Assembly: GCA_023251535.1 (NCBI GenBank)
Contig: JAHEYP010000003.1
Span: forward strand, 1 to 64,000
DNA length: 64,000 bases
Reading direction: 5' to 3'
DNA from: Bacteroidota bacterium
GTDB lineage: Bacteria > Bacteroidota > Bacteroidia > AKYH767-A > OLB10
The translations under genes and the position numbers were made by a program. Position 1 is the stretch's first letter; each line of letters starts with the position of its first letter. This document shows positions 62,001 to 64,000 of this stretch, piece by piece. The notes under the pieces were generated by a model. That model did no database searches, was not told where the DNA came from, and saw nothing but the letters and a program-made list of their open reading frames with translations.

Positions 62001-62641
62001 GTGAAAAATCGCTTTGGATAATAGGAGGTGACGGTTGGGCATACGATATTGGATTTAGTGGACTAGATCATGTGCTTTCAACTGGCGAGAATGTAAATAT
62101 TTTGGTGTTGGATACTGAAGTATATTCAAATACCGGTGGACAAAAATCGAAATCTACTCCGATGGGATCTAGTGCGAAATTTGCGGTTAAAGGAAAACAA
62201 ACCTCTAAAAAAGATTTAGCATTACAAGCCATTGCTCATGGTAATGCTTACGTTGCTCAAATTGCGATTGGTGCTAATGATCAGCATACGGTACGCACAT
62301 TATTAGAAGCAGAAGCATACAATGGTCCATCAATCGTGATTGCATATAGTCATTGTATAGCTCACGGATATGATATGGCGAAAGGAGCGGAGCATCAAGT
62401 GAACGCTGTTAAATCGGGTTACTGGCCATTGTTTAGATTTAATCCTAGAAAAGCAAGAGGAGAACGCTTCACACTTGATTCAAAAGAGCCAACATTGGCT
62501 GTAGGTGATTTTATGTATAAAGAAAATCGATTTGATGTAATTCGTACAAGTAATCCTGCTCGCGCTGAAGACTTCTTACATCGCGAAGAATCAGAAGTTG
62601 CCAATCATTGGGAACGCTTACTTACCTTAAAAGGATTGTAG
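59066..62641 (+). CDS. nifJ: Pyruvate:ferredoxin (flavodoxin) oxidoreductase, single-chain
   Basis: The 1191-residue enzyme oxidises pyruvate with CoA to acetyl-CoA and CO2, passing electrons to ferredoxin or flavodoxin. All fused domains are present. The N-terminal part has AIYPITPSSAMGEFSDEW and MQSEAGAAGALHG. The gamma domain follows. Two 4Fe-4S motifs are in DLCSQCGKCFIICPHAAIRC and DCTGCNLCTEVCPIES. The thiamine-diphosphate part has GACSGCGETPY, ATGCSSIFGG and LDTEVYSNTGGQKSK with the TPP-binding GDG in GGDGWAYDIG. The length is usual for NifJ. It is monocistronic with a terminator after it, and divergent from PAS kinase 2. Confidence 0.97.
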   Translation: METTSLSPEKAGKSKAQEKKFEIMDGNEAAAYVAYRTNEICAIYPITPSSAMGEFSDEWSSDGKKNIYGTVPTVIEMQSEAGAAGALHGSLQGGALSTTFTCSQGLLLMIPNMYKIAGELTPTVFQIAARALATHALSIFGDHSDVMAVRSTGFSMLFGNNPQEAMDMALIAQASTLRSRVPFLNIFDGFRTSHELNKVELIDDEVMRSMINPEDVKAHRNRALNPESPFIRGTAQNPDVFFQGREASNTFYLNVPGIVQQAMDRFAELTGRSYKLFEYYGDAQAEDIIIIMGSGNGAVRETVDYLNAQGKKTGVLSIRLFRPFSVKDFIHAIPNSVKRIAVLDRCKENGGIGEPLYMDVCGALREGWKGNQPSVIGGRYGLASKEFNPGMVKAVFDEMIKAEPKNHFTIGIHDDITHTSLEWDESFNLENQHRFRGLFYGLGADGTVSANKNSIKIIGDGTNQYVQGYFVYDSKKSGSLTVSHLRFGDNPIRSTYLVQSANFIACHHFSYLTKYDVLKYAEKGATFLLNVPYDANDVWDRLPDNIQEEIIHKQLKFYVVNASSVARETGMGSRINTILQTCFFAISNVLPREEAIQKIKEAIYKSYSKKGEAAVQKNYVAVDQAVAHLHEINYSGFAIGRLKPEPLISGDASAFVKDVIGQILAGEGDSLPVSAFPVDGTYPSGTTQYEKRNIADKVPVWDADLCSQCGKCFIICPHAAIRCKVYDKSALSNAPSTFKSTTPIGKEFNRDTEVYSLQVAVEDCTGCNLCTEVCPIESKTEKGHKAINMVDQLPIKEQEKVNWDYFLSLPDLDRDRVNRTTVKGTQFYEPLFEFSGACSGCGETPYLKLLTQLFGDRMIVANATGCSSIFGGNLPTTPWTHNKEGHGPAWANSLFEDNAEFGLGLRLATDKKKETALHLLHKLKNIVGPDLAEEIAISPEITEGDFSNRRKHITKLREVLRTIDRPDAKELLQLTDFLSEKSLWIIGGDGWAYDIGFSGLDHVLSTGENVNILVLDTEVYSNTGGQKSKSTPMGSSAKFAVKGKQTSKKDLALQAIAHGNAYVAQIAIGANDQHTVRTLLEAEAYNGPSIVIAYSHCIAHGYDMAKGAEHQVNAVKSGYWPLFRFNPRKARGERFTLDSKEPTLAVGDFMYKENRFDVIRTSNPARAEDFLHREESEVANHWERLLTLKGL

Positions 62642-62688
62642 TTAATTAAATAGAGTGTTATCAGACACAAAAAATGTTGAATTAAAAT

Positions 62689-62712
62689 GCCTCCCGAATG
62701 GGAGGCTTTTTT
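62689..62712 (+). terminator. Intrinsic terminator after nifJ
   Basis: GCCTCCC and GGGAGGC form a 7-bp GC-rich stem with a GAAT loop, followed by TTTTTT. Confidence 0.93.
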
Positions 62713-62857
62713 GTGAGATGTAAAAATCTAAATGAGTTAAATGAATTTCATTGGACAACTAAAATATTAAGTAATTTTAATCTTAGTGTACATTATTATT
62801 TATATAACCTGTTTCTGTTGATTTAAAGAATGTTTATTGGATGAGTAGATTAAAACA

Positions 62858-62894
62858 AAAGAAGGTTGAACCTCATCGAGATTCAACCTTCTTT
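62858..62894. terminator. Hairpin after the ammonium transporter gene
   Basis: AAAGAAGGTTGAA pairs with TTCAACCTTCTTT over 13 bp with an 11-nt loop. On the minus strand it comes 84 nt after the amt stop and is followed by a TTTTGTTTT tract. The space 62713-62978 holds nothing else recognised. Confidence 0.7.
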
Positions 62895-62978
62895 GTTTTT
62901 GGTAACATAAAAATACCCTAGAAAAACATAAATAAAATTTTGAAAATAATTAGGATTATCGTTTGTCAATTATTTTTT

Positions 62979-64000
62979 CTACAATACTCCTTCATCATAA
63001 GCTTTTTCACCATGAAGTGAAATATCGAGTCCACTATCTTCATCTGCTTGAGATACTTTAACTGGAGTAATCAAATTGATTATTATAAGCATGGCGTATG
63101 TAAAGACGAAAGCATAGATACAAGCACTAACAACTGCAACTACTTGTTTTATAAAAAACATTGAATCGCCGTTTAACAATCCGTTGGCGCCGGCTGCATT
63201 CATCGCTTTTGATGCAAATACGCCAAGTAAAATGGTTCCTAAGCATCCTCCAACACCATGCACTCCCCAAACATCTAAAGCATCATCCCAACCCATTTTG
63301 TTTTTCATGTGAACTGCTACATAACAAACAATGCCTGCAATTATTCCTATTAAACATGCCGCAGGTAAAGTGACATATCCCGCAGCAGGAGTAATCGTTG
63401 CTAATCCCGCAACAGCTCCTGTCAATAATCCTACAAACTTAGGTTTTCTTACAAAGTACCATTCAATTGCTAGCCATGTAATAGCTGCGAACGATGCTGC
63501 AACGTCAGTATTTAAAAATGCTAATCCTGTTACAGCGTTAACGTCTAATGCGCTTCCTGCATTGAATCCATACCAACCAAACCATAATAATCCTGTTCCA
63601 ATGGCAATTAACGGAACACTGTTAGGAGTTGATTCTTTATCCCTTCTTTTTCCTACATAAATTACTGAAGCTAACGCTGCGAATCCTGCAGTTGCGTGAA
63701 CAACAATTCCTCCTGCGAAATCCATTACTCCCCATTTAGCTAATAATCCGCCACCCCATACCATATGAGCGAAAGGATAGTAAACTAATAGTTGCCAGAA
63801 AACAAGGAAAAGTAAATATGATTTAAATGTGATACGATTAATAAAGGCTCCAGTAATTAATGCAGGTGTAATAATTGCAAACATCATCTGGTATGCCATA
63901 AATACAAATTCCGGGAGCTTCGTGTTTCCAGCAAATGGTGTATTTAAATCTACTCCTTGCATGAATGCTTTATCGAAATTTCCGATTATTCCTCCTAATG
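62979..64000 (-). CDS. amt: Ammonium transporter (partial, N-terminus beyond the window)
   Basis: The frame is open to the right edge, so the Met at 63962 is probably internal; the preceding codons read LGGIIGNFDKAF. The 340 visible residues hold the middle and C-terminal helices of an Amt/MEP/Rh transporter: FVFMAYQMMFAIITPALITGAF, YPFAHMVWGGG, DFAGGIVVHATAGFAAL with one pore-lining histidine, and WGVHGVGGCLGTILLG with the second. It imports ammonium through the inner membrane. The C-terminal tail (DEDSGLDISLHGEKAYDEGVL) is the PII-contact region. No PII (glnK) gene follows it in this window. Confidence 0.94.
   Translation of the reverse strand, partial: LGGIIGNFDKAFMQGVDLNTPFAGNTKLPEFVFMAYQMMFAIITPALITGAFINRITFKSYLLFLVFWQLLVYYPFAHMVWGGGLLAKWGVMDFAGGIVVHATAGFAALASVIYVGKRRDKESTPNSVPLIAIGTGLLWFGWYGFNAGSALDVNAVTGLAFLNTDVAASFAAITWLAIEWYFVRKPKFVGLLTGAVAGLATITPAAGYVTLPAACLIGIIAGIVCYVAVHMKNKMGWDDALDVWGVHGVGGCLGTILLGVFASKAMNAAGANGLLNGDSMFFIKQVVAVVSACIYAFVFTYAMLIIINLITPVKVSQADEDSGLDISLHGEKAYDEGVL

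Noticed and set aside
1-64000. Search for tRNA, rRNA, riboswitches, insertion sequences, prophage and toxin-antitoxin or defence genes
   Set aside because: No cloverleaf, rRNA block, transposase, terminal repeat, nuclease-helicase defence pair or toxin pair was recognised by eye. This does not exclude short RNAs.

Overview
The window comes from an AT-rich Bacteroidota chromosome. It looks like a free-living, at least facultatively aerobic member of the Chitinophagales/Sphingobacteriales/Cytophagales type. The evidence is several secreted proteins with type IX secretion (T9SS) sorting domains of both type A and type B, PorP/SprF- and PorE-like proteins, SprB repeats, Bacteroidota-type promoters (TAnnTTTG), a leucine dehydrogenase, a DUF3276 PUR-like protein, and the nusB-DUF1573-yajC-ybbR-coaE gene order common in this phylum. 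No rRNA, tRNA, CRISPR array, prophage or insertion sequence was recognised.

1-19.2 kb is a surface-polysaccharide region. A partial GT2 glycosyltransferase and a hexapeptide acyltransferase (minus), then a glycosyltransferase and a methyltransferase (plus), flank a long minus-strand run from 19197 down to 3720. That run starts with a soluble five-PAS hybrid histidine kinase (HisKA-HATPase-REC-Hpt) and a stand-alone receiver. It continues with a priming sugar transferase carrying a degenerate receiver-like N-terminus, a short TolC-like protein, a Wzc-like chain-length protein with a decayed kinase domain, a Wzx-like flippase, a Wzy-like polymerase and four glycosyltransferases. Genes are separated by 24 nt or less, or overlap, so this looks like one transcription unit in which a phosphorelay is wired into exopolysaccharide synthesis. 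An 18-bp dyad lies 11 nt upstream of its first codon.

19.3-31 kb holds beta-carbonic anhydrase, KdsA, an RlmI-like rRNA methyltransferase, three secreted T9SS substrates (a propeller-like protein, an M1 metallopeptidase, and a large glycine-rich SprB-repeat protein) and an SLC13-type anion transporter. 31-41.3 kb is mostly housekeeping: a YciO/YrdC protein, NAD(P)HX repair enzyme, MBL-fold exonuclease, CoaE, YbbR, YajC, a DUF1573 lipoprotein, NusB, leucine dehydrogenase, an ABC exporter and a PUR-like protein. 41.3-49.2 kb has a REC-Hpt protein and a four-gene surface/gliding-type operon (SprB/PKD adhesin, PorP/SprF, PorE-like, CTD protein).

49.3-52.3 kb has homogentisate dioxygenase and HPPD (oxygen-dependent tyrosine breakdown) and a haem-binding protein. 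52.3-58.7 kb is a second signalling region: two paralogous soluble multi-PAS kinases, each followed by its response regulator, with a protein that reads as a decayed receiver between them. It is divergent from the single-chain pyruvate:ferredoxin oxidoreductase gene (59.1-62.6 kb). The window ends inside an ammonium transporter gene.

The most interesting themes are the phosphorelay-headed polysaccharide operon with its receiver-like priming transferase, the duplicated kinase/regulator modules with a pseudo-receiver, candidate leaderless promoters fused to start codons, and a long hairpin with possible pseudoknot pairing before nusB. All functions are read from sequence motifs by eye; no searches were run.
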